Assembly: GCF_900102925.1 (NCBI RefSeq)
Contig: NZ_FNKI01000002.1
Span: 992,001 to 1,056,000, forward strand
DNA length: 64,000 nt
DNA from: Flagellimonas zhangzhouensis
GTDB lineage: Bacteria; Bacteroidota; Bacteroidia; Flavobacteriales; Flavobacteriaceae
Direction of reading: 5' to 3'
Shown here: positions 25,902-35,346 of the stretch, in pieces
How the letters are laid out: every line of letters begins with the position of its first letter
How positions within the stretch are numbered: position 1 is the stretch's first letter
Position numbers and translations under genes: made by a program
Notes under the pieces: generated by a model
Database searches by the model: none
What the model saw: only the letters and a program-made list of their open reading frames with translations
Told to the model about the DNA's origin: nothing

Positions 25902-27397
25902 TATTCTTCTGAATCTTTATCTTTCTTTTTAAAAATAGCTTTAATGCGGTCAATAATATGACCAAAGCCAAGTAACCCTTTATCGGCAGTTGCTCTCCTT
26001 GTTAACGATATACCCAACGGGAGCATGATCAATGTGGGCAACCAAGCTCCGATTGCTGGATGAATGTTTCCTTCTTTGGCATAGTTCCCAGCGAAAACAC
26101 CAATAAAGTAGTAGGTTAAAAATAAGACAATGGCAATTACCATGGGTAACCCTAATCCTCCTTTACGTATAATGGCGCCCAACGGTGCCCCAACAAAGAA
26201 CAAAATAATACACGATAGGGCAAGGGCATATTTTTGATGTAGGGATAGAATATGGCTGTTGTAAAACTTATAGCGGGATTGTAGTTCATTTTTCTTGGAC
26301 TCAACCGTGTTCAAGATACTGGATACATCACTTAGAGCCTTTCTCATCACTTGGATTTGCTCAAAATTCTCTAAGCTGGCTATAAGTCCATCTACAGTGG
26401 TTATGGTATCATTTTTAACTACCTTCTTCTTTTTTGGTTTGATTTTTTCTGCCTCTTGTTGGGTGGAATCTTCAAGAATTTCAGGTGGAAAAGCTCCCAT
26501 TCGGTTGACCACGTTTTTGGAAAACGCTTCCACCTTCTCCAAATTATTGATGCGTAGCGAGTCGATATCCTTGATCAATCGGCTCACATTTTTCATCTTG
26601 TTAGTGGTAATATTCTGGTCTTCCTCCAAATCTTGGTCGTTCAACTCCGAAATATCAATATTGATAGTGTAAGATTCAAAATCGGATTTGGCAAAGGGTT
26701 GCTTTCTTTTATCCTTGGCATCTTTCGGAACCACTTCTTCGTAGTAATTTCCATCTTTCAGTACCAATTGGATAATATCAGATTCCTCACTACTGATCAA
26801 CTCTCCAGATTTGGCCTTGATCACAACATTATTGACATTTTGATTGGTCTTTTTGTGGATGATTACGTTGTCCAAAAACCGATCTTGTTCCCCGTGTTTT
26901 TTGTCCACTTTAATGTTCATGCCTTGGGCCGTTCCCTCAAAATCGCTAAAAACACCTTCGGTAATGGCCGCTGCGGGCTTTACCTTGGCAATGTTTCGTC
27001 TAAGGTTAAACATTTTTTGTTCAGATTTTGGAATCACGTTATTGGCAAAGAAAAAAGTCACTACGCCAAGAAAAAGCACAAAAACGATAAGGCTTCGCAT
27101 ACCTCTTTGCAATGATATTCCAGAGGCTTTCATGGCAGCGAACTCGTAGTTTTCTGCAAAGGTTCCAAAAGTCAAAATAGAGGATAGCAGTACTGTTAGT
27201 GGAAGTACCTTATCAATTAGTGTTGGAATAAAATAGAAGATAAACTTTCCGATGATGACAATACCTAGACCTTTTCCTGCCAAATCATCGATAAAAAGCC
27301 ATATTCCCTGAAAAATGAATATGACGATCAGGATGAAGAAGGAACTAAAGAAATTGTAGAGAAATCTCTTTAAAATATACTGGTCTAGTATCTTCAA
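25901..27397 (-). CDS. LptF/LptG-family permease
   Basis: 498 residues; inner-membrane part of the lipopolysaccharide export ABC transporter. Membrane helices lie at about 10-35, 55-75 and 100-120, then a long periplasmic beta domain (about 140-380, with an unusually charged insert EDQNITTNKMKNVSRLIKDI), and three more helices to about 475. The N-terminal ILDQYILKRFLYNF is the family signature. It is followed by ribBA and preceded by lolA (four bases), so lipoprotein and LPS transport genes are co-transcribed. Which of LptF or LptG it is cannot be decided, and no second permease gene is here. Confidence 0.9.
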   Translation of the reverse strand: MKILDQYILKRFLYNFFSSFFILIVIFIFQGIWLFIDDLAGKGLGIVIIGKFIFYFIPTLIDKVLPLTVLLSSILTFGTFAENYEFAAMKASGISLQRGMRSLIVFVLFLGVVTFFFANNVIPKSEQKMFNLRRNIAKVKPAAAITEGVFSDFEGTAQGMNIKVDKKHGEQDRFLDNVIIHKKTNQNVNNVVIKAKSGELISSEESDIIQLVLKDGNYYEEVVPKDAKDKRKQPFAKSDFESYTINIDISELNDQDLEEDQNITTNKMKNVSRLIKDIDSLRINNLEKVEAFSKNVVNRMGAFPPEILEDSTQQEAEKIKPKKKKVVKNDTITTVDGLIASLENFEQIQVMRKALSDVSSILNTVESKKNELQSRYKFYNSHILSLHQKYALALSCIILFFVGAPLGAIIRKGGLGLPMVIAIVLFLTYYFIGVFAGNYAKEGNIHPAIGAWLPTLIMLPLGISLTRRATADKGLLGFGHIIDRIKAIFKKKDKDSEE

Positions 27398-27400
27398 TGC

Positions 27401-28048
27401 TTAGTTTGTTGTGATGTAATACCCTTTGTCTTCGTATTTTTTCGCGTTAAAGGTAAAAAGAGTACTCGAAAGTGGCTGATTGGTTTTGAAAGTATTAACG
27501 GTAATCGTGGTTTTGGTACCGTTGTTACCCGTTTGAATCAGCTTGTAAATGTGCTTGGTCTGCGCATCGATACCCAACAAAACTGTCTTGATTTCGGTGT
27601 TGGAGTCGATTGGGGTCAATTTTACATACTGGATTTTTCTACCTCCAACCGTTTGTAAAATATCCCAAGCGTAGTTGTGTCCTGTTTTATAAAAGGTCAA
27701 CATTTTGGAAGGACTCACATTGTCGTCATCTTCGTTGACATCCTCGATGGTCACCTCTTCATTTTCTGGAACAATGGTATACACCTTTTTGCCATCGAAC
27801 AATTGTTGTGCGCCAAAGTAATCCAAAAGGTATTTTTCACCACTCAAGGTTACATTTCCATTGGTTTCTTGTTTTAAATCAGCCTCGGTGTTCTCAATGG
27901 TCGATTTAAAATCGATATAAATGTTATCGTAGCTTTTTACCTTGTTGTAAACCTCGTCCAACAAAGCTTTGGCTTTATCTGAGTTTTGTCCGTAGGAGGT
28001 AATTCCTACTGCAAACAATGCTATAAAAAGAATATATTTTTTGATCAT
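27401..28048 (-). CDS. lolA: LolA-like outer-membrane lipoprotein carrier
   Basis: About 215 residues with a signal peptide (IKKYILFIALFAVGITSYGQ). The fold matches LolA/LptA-type half-barrels: ILDEVYNKVKSYDNIYIDF, GEKYLLDYFGAQQLFDGKKV, SPSKMLTFYKTGHNYAWDIL, SSTLFTF. It should shuttle lipoproteins across the periplasm. I use the ATG at 28048; an in-frame ATG at 28066 would overlap the ftsK stop and add only MKQNKI before the signal peptide. Lies between ftsK and the LptF/G gene in the same transcript. Confidence 0.88.
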   Translation of the reverse strand: MIKKYILFIALFAVGITSYGQNSDKAKALLDEVYNKVKSYDNIYIDFKSTIENTEADLKQETNGNVTLSGEKYLLDYFGAQQLFDGKKVYTIVPENEEVTIEDVNEDDDNVSPSKMLTFYKTGHNYAWDILQTVGGRKIQYVKLTPIDSNTEIKTVLLGIDAQTKHIYKLIQTGNNGTKTTITVNTFKTNQPLSSTLFTFNAKKYEDKGYYITTN

Positions 28049-28052
28049 GATT

Positions 28053-30440
28053 TTATTTTGTTTCATTTTCTAAAAGTTGTTCCAAAGCATACATATCAGG
28101 CACCAAAACTTGTCGTGCCTTACTGCCTTCAAAAGGTCCTACAATTCCAGCAGCTTCTAATTGATCTATAATTCTACCAGCTCTATTGTAGCCCAATTTT
28201 AATTTTCTTTGTATTAAAGATGCTGAACCTTGCTGCGCAATCACAATAACTTCTGCCGCATCACGGAACATGGCATCTCTGTCCGAAATATCATTATCAA
28301 GACTTGTGCCAGATTCCTCACCAACATACTCTGGCAGTAGATGCGCTTCTGGGTATGCTCTTTGCGACCCAATATAATCGGTTATTTTGGCAACTTCGGG
28401 TGTATCCACAAAGGCACATTGAATACGAGTTACATCGTTGCCTTGGGTGTAGAGCATATCCCCGCGACCAATTAATTGGTCGGCACCCTGTGCATCCAAG
28501 ATGGTTCTTGAGTCAATTTTTGAGGTTACCCTAAAGGCAATACGTGCAGGGAAGTTCGCCTTTATGATCCCTGTAATCACATTCACCGATGGTCTCTGGG
28601 TGGCAATGATCAAGTGAATGCCGATGGCACGAGCCAATTGTGCCAATCTGGCAATAGGGGTTTCTACTTCCTTACCCGCCGTCATAATTAAATCGGCAAA
28701 CTCGTCAATTACCAAAACAATGTAGGGCAAGAATTTGTGTCCATCGTTCGGATTTAATTTACGAGCCTTGAACTTGGTATTATATTCCTTAATGTTTCGA
28801 ACCATGGCCGTTTTGAGCAATTCGTAACGGTTGTCCATTTCAATACAAAGGGAGTTCAACGTATTGATTACCTTGGCATTGTCGGTGATAATGGCCTCAT
28901 CAGAATCGGGAAGTTTGGCCAAAAAGTGACGTTCAATTTTATTGTAAAGGGTCAATTCCACCTTTTTAGGGTCTACAAAAATAAATTTCACCTCTGCTGG
29001 GTGTTTCTTGTAGAGTAAGGAGGTAATTACCGCATTTAATCCAACTGATTTACCTTGACCTGTGGCACCTGCCATAAGCATGTGCGGCATTTTGGCGAGA
29101 TCTACCACAAAAGTTTCGTTGCTAATGGTTTTACCAAAGGCAACAGGCAACTCCATTTCGGCTTTTTGGAATTTGTTGGAGGCGATTACCGAACGCATAG
29201 AAACCACAGTGGCATTTTTGTTTGGTACCTCAATACCTACGGTTCCTTTTCCTGGGATTGGTGCAATGATTCGAATTCCCAATGCCGCTAAGGAAAGTGC
29301 TATGTCGTCTTCCAAGTTTTTGATTTTGGAAATACGAATCCCTGCTTCAGGAACAATTTCATATAAAGTAACAGTAGGCCCAATGGTCGCCTTAATTTGG
29401 GCGATGCCTATTTTATAGTTTTTAAGCGTACTGACAATTCTGTTCTTGTTTTCCTCGAGCTCTTCCTGGTTGATGGTGATGCCGCCACTGGCACCATGCG
29501 CATCCAATAAGTCGATGGTTGGGAATTTGTAATTGCCCAATTCCAATTTGGGATCGAACTCGCCAAAATCTTCCACTAACTTAGCAGCTTTGGCATCAGT
29601 TTCTTCCTCCACAGTAGATTCTTCGACCTTTAAATCGATATCGGATTCCTCCTCTTCAGGAATGTTTACATCAAGTCCTGCTTCATTTTGAAGAGGTGGG
29701 ATGTCCTTTTTATGGGTATAGGTGTCTATTTTTTCTGGAACACTGTCCTCCATACTGAGTTCAATGCTACCTTCTTCTTCAATTTCATTAATTGTATCAT
29801 CAACAGTTGTTGAAGGCGTGTCAAAATCGGATTTTATTTTCTGTTTTTGACTTTTAAAGAAGTTAGCGAATCCTTCAGGGGTGAAATTGAACAGTCTCAC
29901 CAAAATCACCATCAAGACGAACAGCAAAATCAAGAATACACCGATTTTCCCTGTGTAATCTTGAAGGAAATCATTCATTTCAAAGCCAATCAAACCACCC
30001 AAAAGGGGATAGCTGGAGGCAAAGAAACCCAATGCAATGGAGCCCCAGATTACACCAATGAGTCCCCAGATCCATTTGCCAACCAATCCTTTTAATTCCA
30101 ATCCTAAAAATAGATAGAGCCCAGTTATGGCCAAGAGCAATGGGAAAACAAAGGAGGCCAATCCGAATCCTTGGTACATGAAAAAATGGCTGACACTCGC
30201 CCCAAACTTATTTAAAAGGTTGCTGGCTTCGGCATTTCTATTGGCAAATTCTGATAAAAGACTTTGATCGTCCTGCCATGTAAAATAGAAGGACATAAAA
30301 GAGAAGACAAGCGCAATGCTCAGAACAATCAAAAGGCTACCAAAAATGATTTTGTTCTGCTTGGAAGGCTTCAGTGAAATCTTCTTTTTAGCAGTAGTTG
30401 TGCTTTTTGATTTTGATTTGGTTCTTTTTTTTGCCATCAA
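28053..30440 (-). CDS. ftsK: DNA translocase FtsK
   Basis: 795 residues; moves DNA during chromosome dimer resolution and division. Four membrane helices occupy about 28-190 after a lysine-rich cytoplasmic start; an acidic linker (about 215-300) is followed by the RecA-like motor with Walker A GATGQGKSVGLN, DPKKVELTLY and Walker B IVLVIDEFADLI. The gamma winged-helix domain that recognises KOPS sites is at the end (VIVIAQQGSASLIQRKLKLG, NRAGRIIDQLEAAGIVGP). The linker is much shorter than in E. coli FtsK, as is usual outside gammaproteobacteria. Followed by lolA and preceded by dgkA. Confidence 0.96.
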   Translation of the reverse strand: MMAKKRTKSKSKSTTTAKKKISLKPSKQNKIIFGSLLIVLSIALVFSFMSFYFTWQDDQSLLSEFANRNAEASNLLNKFGASVSHFFMYQGFGLASFVFPLLLAITGLYLFLGLELKGLVGKWIWGLIGVIWGSIALGFFASSYPLLGGLIGFEMNDFLQDYTGKIGVFLILLFVLMVILVRLFNFTPEGFANFFKSQKQKIKSDFDTPSTTVDDTINEIEEEGSIELSMEDSVPEKIDTYTHKKDIPPLQNEAGLDVNIPEEEESDIDLKVEESTVEEETDAKAAKLVEDFGEFDPKLELGNYKFPTIDLLDAHGASGGITINQEELEENKNRIVSTLKNYKIGIAQIKATIGPTVTLYEIVPEAGIRISKIKNLEDDIALSLAALGIRIIAPIPGKGTVGIEVPNKNATVVSMRSVIASNKFQKAEMELPVAFGKTISNETFVVDLAKMPHMLMAGATGQGKSVGLNAVITSLLYKKHPAEVKFIFVDPKKVELTLYNKIERHFLAKLPDSDEAIITDNAKVINTLNSLCIEMDNRYELLKTAMVRNIKEYNTKFKARKLNPNDGHKFLPYIVLVIDEFADLIMTAGKEVETPIARLAQLARAIGIHLIIATQRPSVNVITGIIKANFPARIAFRVTSKIDSRTILDAQGADQLIGRGDMLYTQGNDVTRIQCAFVDTPEVAKITDYIGSQRAYPEAHLLPEYVGEESGTSLDNDISDRDAMFRDAAEVIVIAQQGSASLIQRKLKLGYNRAGRIIDQLEAAGIVGPFEGSKARQVLVPDMYALEQLLENETK

Positions 30441-30499
30441 TTGTTGTTAAGCGGGGCTAAGTTACAAATTTACGTTGCTACTCGAGGTCTTGGATTTTA

Positions 30500-30865
30500 C
30501 TAAAAGATTTTAGGTATATAGATGATCAAACCAATGATACTGGCAATGACCGATACTATCATTACGGCTCCTGCCGAAATATCTTTGATCAACCCAATTT
30601 TTGGGTCGTGATTCGGCTGTATGTAGTCGCATACTTTTTCAATAGCTGTGTTTAAGGCCTCAATGCCCATCACCAAACCGATGGCAAACAGTTGAAAAAT
30701 CCATTCAGCATTGGAAATTTCAAAATAAAAACCAGCAGCGGTCATCACCAAACCAATTACAAACTGAATTTGAATGCTAGATTCAGTACGCAATAACAAG
30801 AACATGCCCTTGAGGGCATACCCTACGCTTTTTATCCGATTCTGTAGAAAAGATTCTTTGGGCAT
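30500..30865 (-). CDS. dgkA: Diacylglycerol kinase family protein (DgkA type)
   Basis: 121 residues, three membrane helices. The membrane kinase motif VMGIEALNTAIEKVCDYI near 65-82 carries the catalytic Glu and conserved Asn; GYALKGMFLLLRTESSIQI near 14-32 is the N-terminal helix. Bacteroidota homologues may phosphorylate undecaprenol or diacylglycerol; the substrate cannot be settled by sequence. It lies 59 bases upstream of ftsK in the same direction and may head that transcript. Confidence 0.88.
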   Translation of the reverse strand: MPKESFLQNRIKSVGYALKGMFLLLRTESSIQIQFVIGLVMTAAGFYFEISNAEWIFQLFAIGLVMGIEALNTAIEKVCDYIQPNHDPKIGLIKDISAGAVMIVSVIASIIGLIIYIPKIF

Positions 30866-30945
30866 AAAGAATACTTCAACGGTGTTTTTTAATGGTTATG
30901 ATGCTCGATTAGGAGCAGGTTCGGTGTCAAAAATACTCAAAAAAA

Positions 30946-30975
30946 AACCTTCCCAAAGTCTATTTTGGAAAGGTT
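30946..30975 (-). terminator. Rho-independent terminator of the peroxiredoxin operon
   Basis: AACCTTTCC pairs with GGGAAGGTT (one wobble pair) and is followed by a long T-run on the minus strand, 26 bases beyond the DUF6952 stop. Confidence 0.8.
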
Positions 30976-31001
30976 CTTTAAAGTTATTTACAATGTATAT
31001 G

Positions 31002-31259
31002 CTACTTGTCTATTGAGCCTAGCACTCTTGACATAAAACCGTTTAGAGCTTCTTTTTTAGGAGTTCCATTTTTGATTTCATTGGAAACTTCCAAAGCCCC
31101 ATAAAGGTTGGAGATCAATTCCCCGATCATGTCCAGTTCTTCATCTTTCAAACTTGCCACTTCGCAAACACTTTCCAAAGTATCGGCAGTTTCTTGAAGA
31201 TAATCCTCATCGTGCTCTTCGGCAAAATTGACCAATTGTTTAATTATGGGCAACTTCAT
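31002..31259 (-). CDS. DUF6952 family small protein
   Basis: 85 residues, acidic and helical, no signal peptide (MKLPIIKQLVNFAEEHDEDY, later NEIKNGTPKKEALNGFMSRV). A flavobacterial family with no assigned function. Its start overlaps the end of the thioredoxin gene by 20 bases in another frame, so the two are translationally coupled. The order peroxiredoxin, thioredoxin, DUF6952 suggests a role in peroxide stress. Confidence 0.8.
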   Translation of the reverse strand: MKLPIIKQLVNFAEEHDEDYLQETADTLESVCEVASLKDEELDMIGELISNLYGALEVSNEIKNGTPKKEALNGFMSRVLGSIDK

Positions 31260-31554
31260 TGATCAAGTCTTTTAAAACATCATACTTATTGGTCTGTACC
31301 TGATTTTTCAAAGCTCCTTTTGAAAAAGTAGCGAAAGTGGGTAAGTTGTCCACATTGGCCAATTTTCTGGATTCAGGGAACTTTTCGGCATCGACCATTA
31401 CGAACTTAATGTTCTCGTTCAGCGTCGCTTCTTTTTTGAACTTAGGCTTCATGATTCTGCAGTTACCGCACCAAGATGCGCTATACTGAACCACTACATT
31501 GTCATTGCTGGCAATTACTTCGCTCAAGTTGTCTTTGTCCAATTCTACAACCAT
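31240..31554 (-). CDS. Thioredoxin family protein
   Basis: 104 residues, cytoplasmic. The active site is SASWCGNCRIMKPKF (Cys29, Cys32), so the dipeptide is Gly-Asn instead of the Gly-Pro of classical thioredoxin, which changes redox potential. The cis-proline region NLPTFATFSKG is present. Located seven bases after the peroxiredoxin gene, so it is the probable electron donor for it. Confidence 0.92.
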   Translation of the reverse strand: MVVELDKDNLSEVIASNDNVVVQYSASWCGNCRIMKPKFKKEATLNENIKFVMVDAEKFPESRKLANVDNLPTFATFSKGALKNQVQTNKYDVLKDLINEVAHN

Positions 31555-31560
31555 GGCTGC

Positions 31561-32205
31561 TTAGTTTACGTGGTTGGCCAAATATTCAGAAACACCTGCT
31601 CTATCAGCGTTCATGGCTTCTTTTCCTTCTTCCCAGTTTGCTGGACAAACCTCACCTTTTTCTTGAACGTGGGTAAAGGCATCTACCAAACGCAAAAATT
31701 CGTTTACGTTTCTTCCCAATGGCATGTGGTTGATGCTTTCGTGGAATACGGTTCCTTCTTCGTCGATCAAATACGTAGCTCTATATGTAACGTTGTCACC
31801 TTCTACCATTACAGTATTGGTTTCTTCGTTGTATTCCTCTTTCATGATATCCAAAATACCCAAGGCAGTTGCCAAGTTTCGGTTGCTGTCAGAAACGATA
31901 GGGTAGGTTACACCTTCAATACCACCGTTGTCCTTTGCAGTGCTCAGCCAAGCAAAATGTACTTCAGCAGTATCACAAGAAGCTCCAATTACAATGGTGT
32001 TTCTTTTTTCAAATTCAGCTAGGTTTTGTTGAAAAGCGAAAAGCTCTGTTGGGCAAACAAAAGTGAAATCTTTTGGGTACCAGAACAACAAAACTTTCTT
32101 GTTTTCAGCTTTGGCTTTCTCTAAAATGTTGATTTTGAATGTGTCGCCCAATTCGTCGATGGCGTTTACTTCAATGTTTGGAAATTTTCTTCCTACTAAA
32201 GTCAT
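31561..32205 (-). CDS. Peroxiredoxin, AhpC/Prx1 typical 2-Cys type
   Basis: 214 residues; reduces hydrogen peroxide and alkyl peroxides. The peroxidatic cysteine is Cys51 in FTFVCPTELFAF and the resolving cysteine is Cys187 in GEVCPANW. The C-terminal extension (EEGKEAMNADRAGVSEYL) is of the typical 2-Cys type, but the GGLG/YF sensitivity motifs are not the eukaryotic form. First gene of the peroxiredoxin-thioredoxin-DUF6952 operon. A candidate promoter is at 32236. Confidence 0.94.
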   Translation of the reverse strand: MTLVGRKFPNIEVNAIDELGDTFKINILEKAKAENKKVLLFWYPKDFTFVCPTELFAFQQNLAEFEKRNTIVIGASCDTAEVHFAWLSTAKDNGGIEGVTYPIVSDSNRNLATALGILDIMKEEYNEETNTVMVEGDNVTYRATYLIDEEGTVFHESINHMPLGRNVNEFLRLVDAFTHVQEKGEVCPANWEEGKEAMNADRAGVSEYLANHVN

Positions 32206-32235
32206 TTATTGGATTTTTTTAATGAATTCGAGCAA

Positions 32236-32243
32236 CAAAAATA
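32236..32243 (-). promoter_or_regulatory. Candidate -7 promoter element for the peroxiredoxin operon
   Basis: On the minus strand this reads TATTTTTG, matching TAnnTTTG, 30 bases before the ATG. An A/T-rich TTTT stretch lies near the expected -33 distance. Confidence 0.4.
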
Positions 32244-32414
32244 GCACGGATTCATGGCTTTAAAACCCATGAAAATTAGTTTTTCTTATGGCTTAATAAG
32301 TTGTAACTATGACGCAAAAATGTACCGTCATTATTGAGGTTACAGTAAAATCAACCGCTGATTTTTGATAACATCACAAAGAAATGATGTATCATGAAAA
32401 AGTAAATTGAAAAT

Positions 32415-33905
32415 TTATTCCGTAGTGGTTGTGGTCAATTGTTTGATCTTGATTTGTAGCGCGGCAAATAGCAAGGTCATGAACGGACTTAACCAGTTAA
32501 AAACGGCATAAATGCCATATTCTGCCACGCCAACACCCAAAACACCGCTATGGTATGCACCACAGGTATTCCAAGGTACCAAAACTGATGTTACCGTTCC
32601 AGAATCTTCCAAGGATCTACTTAAATTTTCAGGAGCTAAACCACGATCTTTGTACGCTTTGGAAAACATTTTTCCAGGAACTACAATGGCCAAATATTGA
32701 TCGGAAGCGGTGACGTTCAGTGCCAAACAGCTTCCCACGGTGCTGGCAAACAGACCAAAAGTGGTCTTGGCCAGTTTCAGTAAGGATTCCGTGATGCGTT
32801 CCAAAGCACCGATTCCATCCATGATGCCTCCAAAAACCATGGCGCAAACAATCAACCAAATGGTGCCCAACATTCCTGACATTCCTCCTGAAGAGAATAA
32901 ATCGTTGAGTGCAGGGTCGCTGGTTGCGATTTCCGTATCTACGGTGATGGCATTCAATATGCCTTTATAGGCTGTTTCAAAAGTAAGTTCGCTTCCTCCT
33001 CCAATTGCGGCAACAATTTCTGGCTGAAAAATCAAAGCAAACACACCAGCTAAAAGCGTTCCAATTAATAGTGCCAATAAGGGTGGTGCTTTTTTTACAA
33101 TCAGACCGATCACGACCAAAGGCACAATAAATAACCAAGCATTTATATTAAAGGTAGCGCTGATGTTGGTCAAAATGGAACTAGTATCAGCTTCACCAGA
33201 AGTGTCGATTGTAAATCCTAATATGATAAAGACAATAAGTGTTACAACAATGGTAGGAATGGTGGTGTATGCCATATATCTAATATGGGAAAACAAATCT
33301 CCACCAGCCATCGCAGGTGCCAAGTTGGTAGTATCGCTCAAAGGAGACATTTTATCTCCAAAATAAGCTCCAGATAGCACTGCGCCTGCTGTCATTCCCA
33401 AAGAAATATCCAAAGCATCGCCAATACCGATCAATGCAATACCAACGGTTGCTGCGGTGGTCCAGCTACTTCCTGTTGCCACCGAAATAATGGCGCAAAT
33501 AATCACACAGGCCGCCAAGAAAATGGTGGGGTTCAATATTTGAAGTCCGTAATAGATCATAGCGGGGATAATTCCGCTGACCAACCAAGTTCCTGAAAGC
33601 GCACCAACCATCAACAGAATCAATAAAGCTCCTGTGGTCGATTTTACATTTTCGGCCACTTCGTCAATCATCTGTTTGTAGGATACTTTGTTGAAATACC
33701 CAACAATGGCCGCGACTGCACCTCCCATTAAAAGAATGAACTGATTTGAACCGCTTAGGGCATCATCACCAAAAACAAAAACATTGTATGCCAACATCGC
33801 CACAAGGGCAAATACGGGTATCAATGCTTCTGTTATGGATAAATTTTTGTTTTCTACAATATGTTCGTCTTCCCTAAACTTTGATTGCTCTTCTTTGTTT
33901 GGCAT
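32415..33905 (-). CDS. nhaC: Na+/H+ antiporter NhaC family
   Basis: 496 residues, about 12 membrane helices. Family motifs include TGSSWTTAATVGIALIGIG and GAYFGDKMSPLSDTTNLAPA near 165-200, the latter being the best-conserved NhaC stretch, and a C-terminal SVLVPWNTCGAYHSG. It exchanges Na+ for H+ (or malate/lactate in some NhaC-like members) in a marine cell. Stand-alone gene, 209 bases upstream region shared with the peroxiredoxin operon's own 5' side. Confidence 0.9.
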   Translation of the reverse strand: MPNKEEQSKFREDEHIVENKNLSITEALIPVFALVAMLAYNVFVFGDDALSGSNQFILLMGGAVAAIVGYFNKVSYKQMIDEVAENVKSTTGALLILLMVGALSGTWLVSGIIPAMIYYGLQILNPTIFLAACVIICAIISVATGSSWTTAATVGIALIGIGDALDISLGMTAGAVLSGAYFGDKMSPLSDTTNLAPAMAGGDLFSHIRYMAYTTIPTIVVTLIVFIILGFTIDTSGEADTSSILTNISATFNINAWLFIVPLVVIGLIVKKAPPLLALLIGTLLAGVFALIFQPEIVAAIGGGSELTFETAYKGILNAITVDTEIATSDPALNDLFSSGGMSGMLGTIWLIVCAMVFGGIMDGIGALERITESLLKLAKTTFGLFASTVGSCLALNVTASDQYLAIVVPGKMFSKAYKDRGLAPENLSRSLEDSGTVTSVLVPWNTCGAYHSGVLGVGVAEYGIYAVFNWLSPFMTLLFAALQIKIKQLTTTTTE

Positions 33906-33975
33906 TTGGTCTGAGTTTGTTAAGAGGTAATATTACGATTTTGCCCCTTGTTCTGCAAGCCAAGCCCGTTTTGGA

Positions 33976-35196
33976 TTAAACCAAAGTGGAATCAGAGGTT
34001 AGAATTTCTAGTTGTTCCATGCAGTTACGCATCGCCAAATAGGTTTTATGGATGTCGTTGTCCAATCCGATAGAAAAACGGATAAGTCCTTGAGAAAGAC
34101 CCAGTTCTTTTTGTTCTTCTTCAGGGATTTCTGATGAAGTGGAAGTTCCTGGTGCACTGAACAATGTTTTGTAAAAGCCAAGACTAACTGCCAAATAGCC
34201 CAATTTTTCTTTTTGCATGAGTTCCATTAAAGCATTGGCTTTTTCCAAAGTGCCCACATCCAAAGTGAGCATTCCGCCAAATCCAAATTCGGGATTCATG
34301 ATCTGTTTCATCAATTCATGTTGTGGGTGACTTTTTAAACCTGGATAGACCACTCTTAGACCATCTTTTTCAAATTGCTCCGCCAAATAATGGGCATTTT
34401 CGCTGTGTTTTTTAATTCTAATATGCAGTGTCCGCATGTTTTTAAGGATGGATGCGGCACGTAAACTATCCAATGTGCTTCCCAAAAGCATTCCAGCACC
34501 ACTATTTACATCTTTAAGGCTCAAACAGAAATTGGAGGTTCCGCAAACAGCACCTGCAACACAATCACTGGTTCCATTGATGAATTTGGTCAAACTATGG
34601 ATCACCACATCAGCTCCAATTTGCGCTGCATTAATATTTAATGGTGAGAATGTATTGTCAACCACCATTGCAATCAAATTTTTCTGTGCGATTTTCGACA
34701 AGGATGGAATATCTGCTATTTCCAATAAAGGATTGCTCACTGCTTCGCAATAGATCATTCGGGTTCTTGGATTGATGGATTCCCGAACCGCTTTTAAATC
34801 GGTAATATCCACAAAGGCAACAGAGATGTTGAACTTTTTCACAAAGTTTTTCAAGAAAGCATAAGTGCCCCCATAAATGGTTCTACTGCAAACAATATGG
34901 TCGCCAGCATCACATAATTGAAGAATTACAGCACTGATAGCGCCCATGCCACTGGCATACACATTGGCAGATTCGGTGCCTTCCAATTGCGCCATGGCTT
35001 CACCTAAATATAAGTTGGAAGGTGAGGAGTGTCTACTATATAAATAACAACCTTCGGTATTTCCCTCAAAGGTGTCGAACATGGTCTTTGCGGAAAGAAA
35101 GGTGTAGGTTGATGAATCTGAAATAGAGGGATTTACACCTCCAAATTCGCCAAAATATTGAAGGTCTTGAATATGATCGGATGCTTTATAGTTCAT
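33976..35196 (-). CDS. Methionine gamma-lyase-like PLP enzyme (Cys/Met metabolism)
   Basis: 406 residues. The PLP lysine is Lys204 in VVIHSLTKFINGTSD; YLYSRHSSPSNLYLGEAMAQ and the GG-TYAF segment around residue 110 are typical of the Cys/Met metabolism family. Alignment by eye fits methionine gamma-lyase or a related cystathionine lyase. Product would be 2-oxobutanoate, methanethiol and ammonia, feeding isoleucine synthesis. It is divergent from an Lrp/AsnC regulator with a shared 150-base region, the classic arrangement in which the regulator controls its neighbour. Confidence 0.85.
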   Translation of the reverse strand: MNYKASDHIQDLQYFGEFGGVNPSISDSSTYTFLSAKTMFDTFEGNTEGCYLYSRHSSPSNLYLGEAMAQLEGTESANVYASGMGAISAVILQLCDAGDHIVCSRTIYGGTYAFLKNFVKKFNISVAFVDITDLKAVRESINPRTRMIYCEAVSNPLLEIADIPSLSKIAQKNLIAMVVDNTFSPLNINAAQIGADVVIHSLTKFINGTSDCVAGAVCGTSNFCLSLKDVNSGAGMLLGSTLDSLRAASILKNMRTLHIRIKKHSENAHYLAEQFEKDGLRVVYPGLKSHPQHELMKQIMNPEFGFGGMLTLDVGTLEKANALMELMQKEKLGYLAVSLGFYKTLFSAPGTSTSSEIPEEEQKELGLSQGLIRFSIGLDNDIHKTYLAMRNCMEQLEILTSDSTLV

Positions 35197-35255
35197 ACTG
35201 TTTAGTTTTTGATAAAAATACTATGATTTAGATTAAAGTTCAACTAAAATATTTT

Positions 35256-35302
35256 GAATTAGATTATAATTCGGTTAATTTTAACTTTATAGAATATAAT
35301 TC
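35256..35302. promoter_or_regulatory. Palindromic AT-rich sites between lyase and Lrp genes
   Basis: GAATTAGATTATAATTC (35256-35272) is a near-perfect palindrome, and GAATATAATTC (35292-35302) repeats its core. Both lie in the divergent region of the lyase and the Lrp/AsnC gene, so they are good candidates for the Lrp-type operator. Confidence 0.45.
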
Positions 35303-35346
35303 AATAAATTAAAATTTAGGAATTGTTCAATAGATAAATCGTCGGT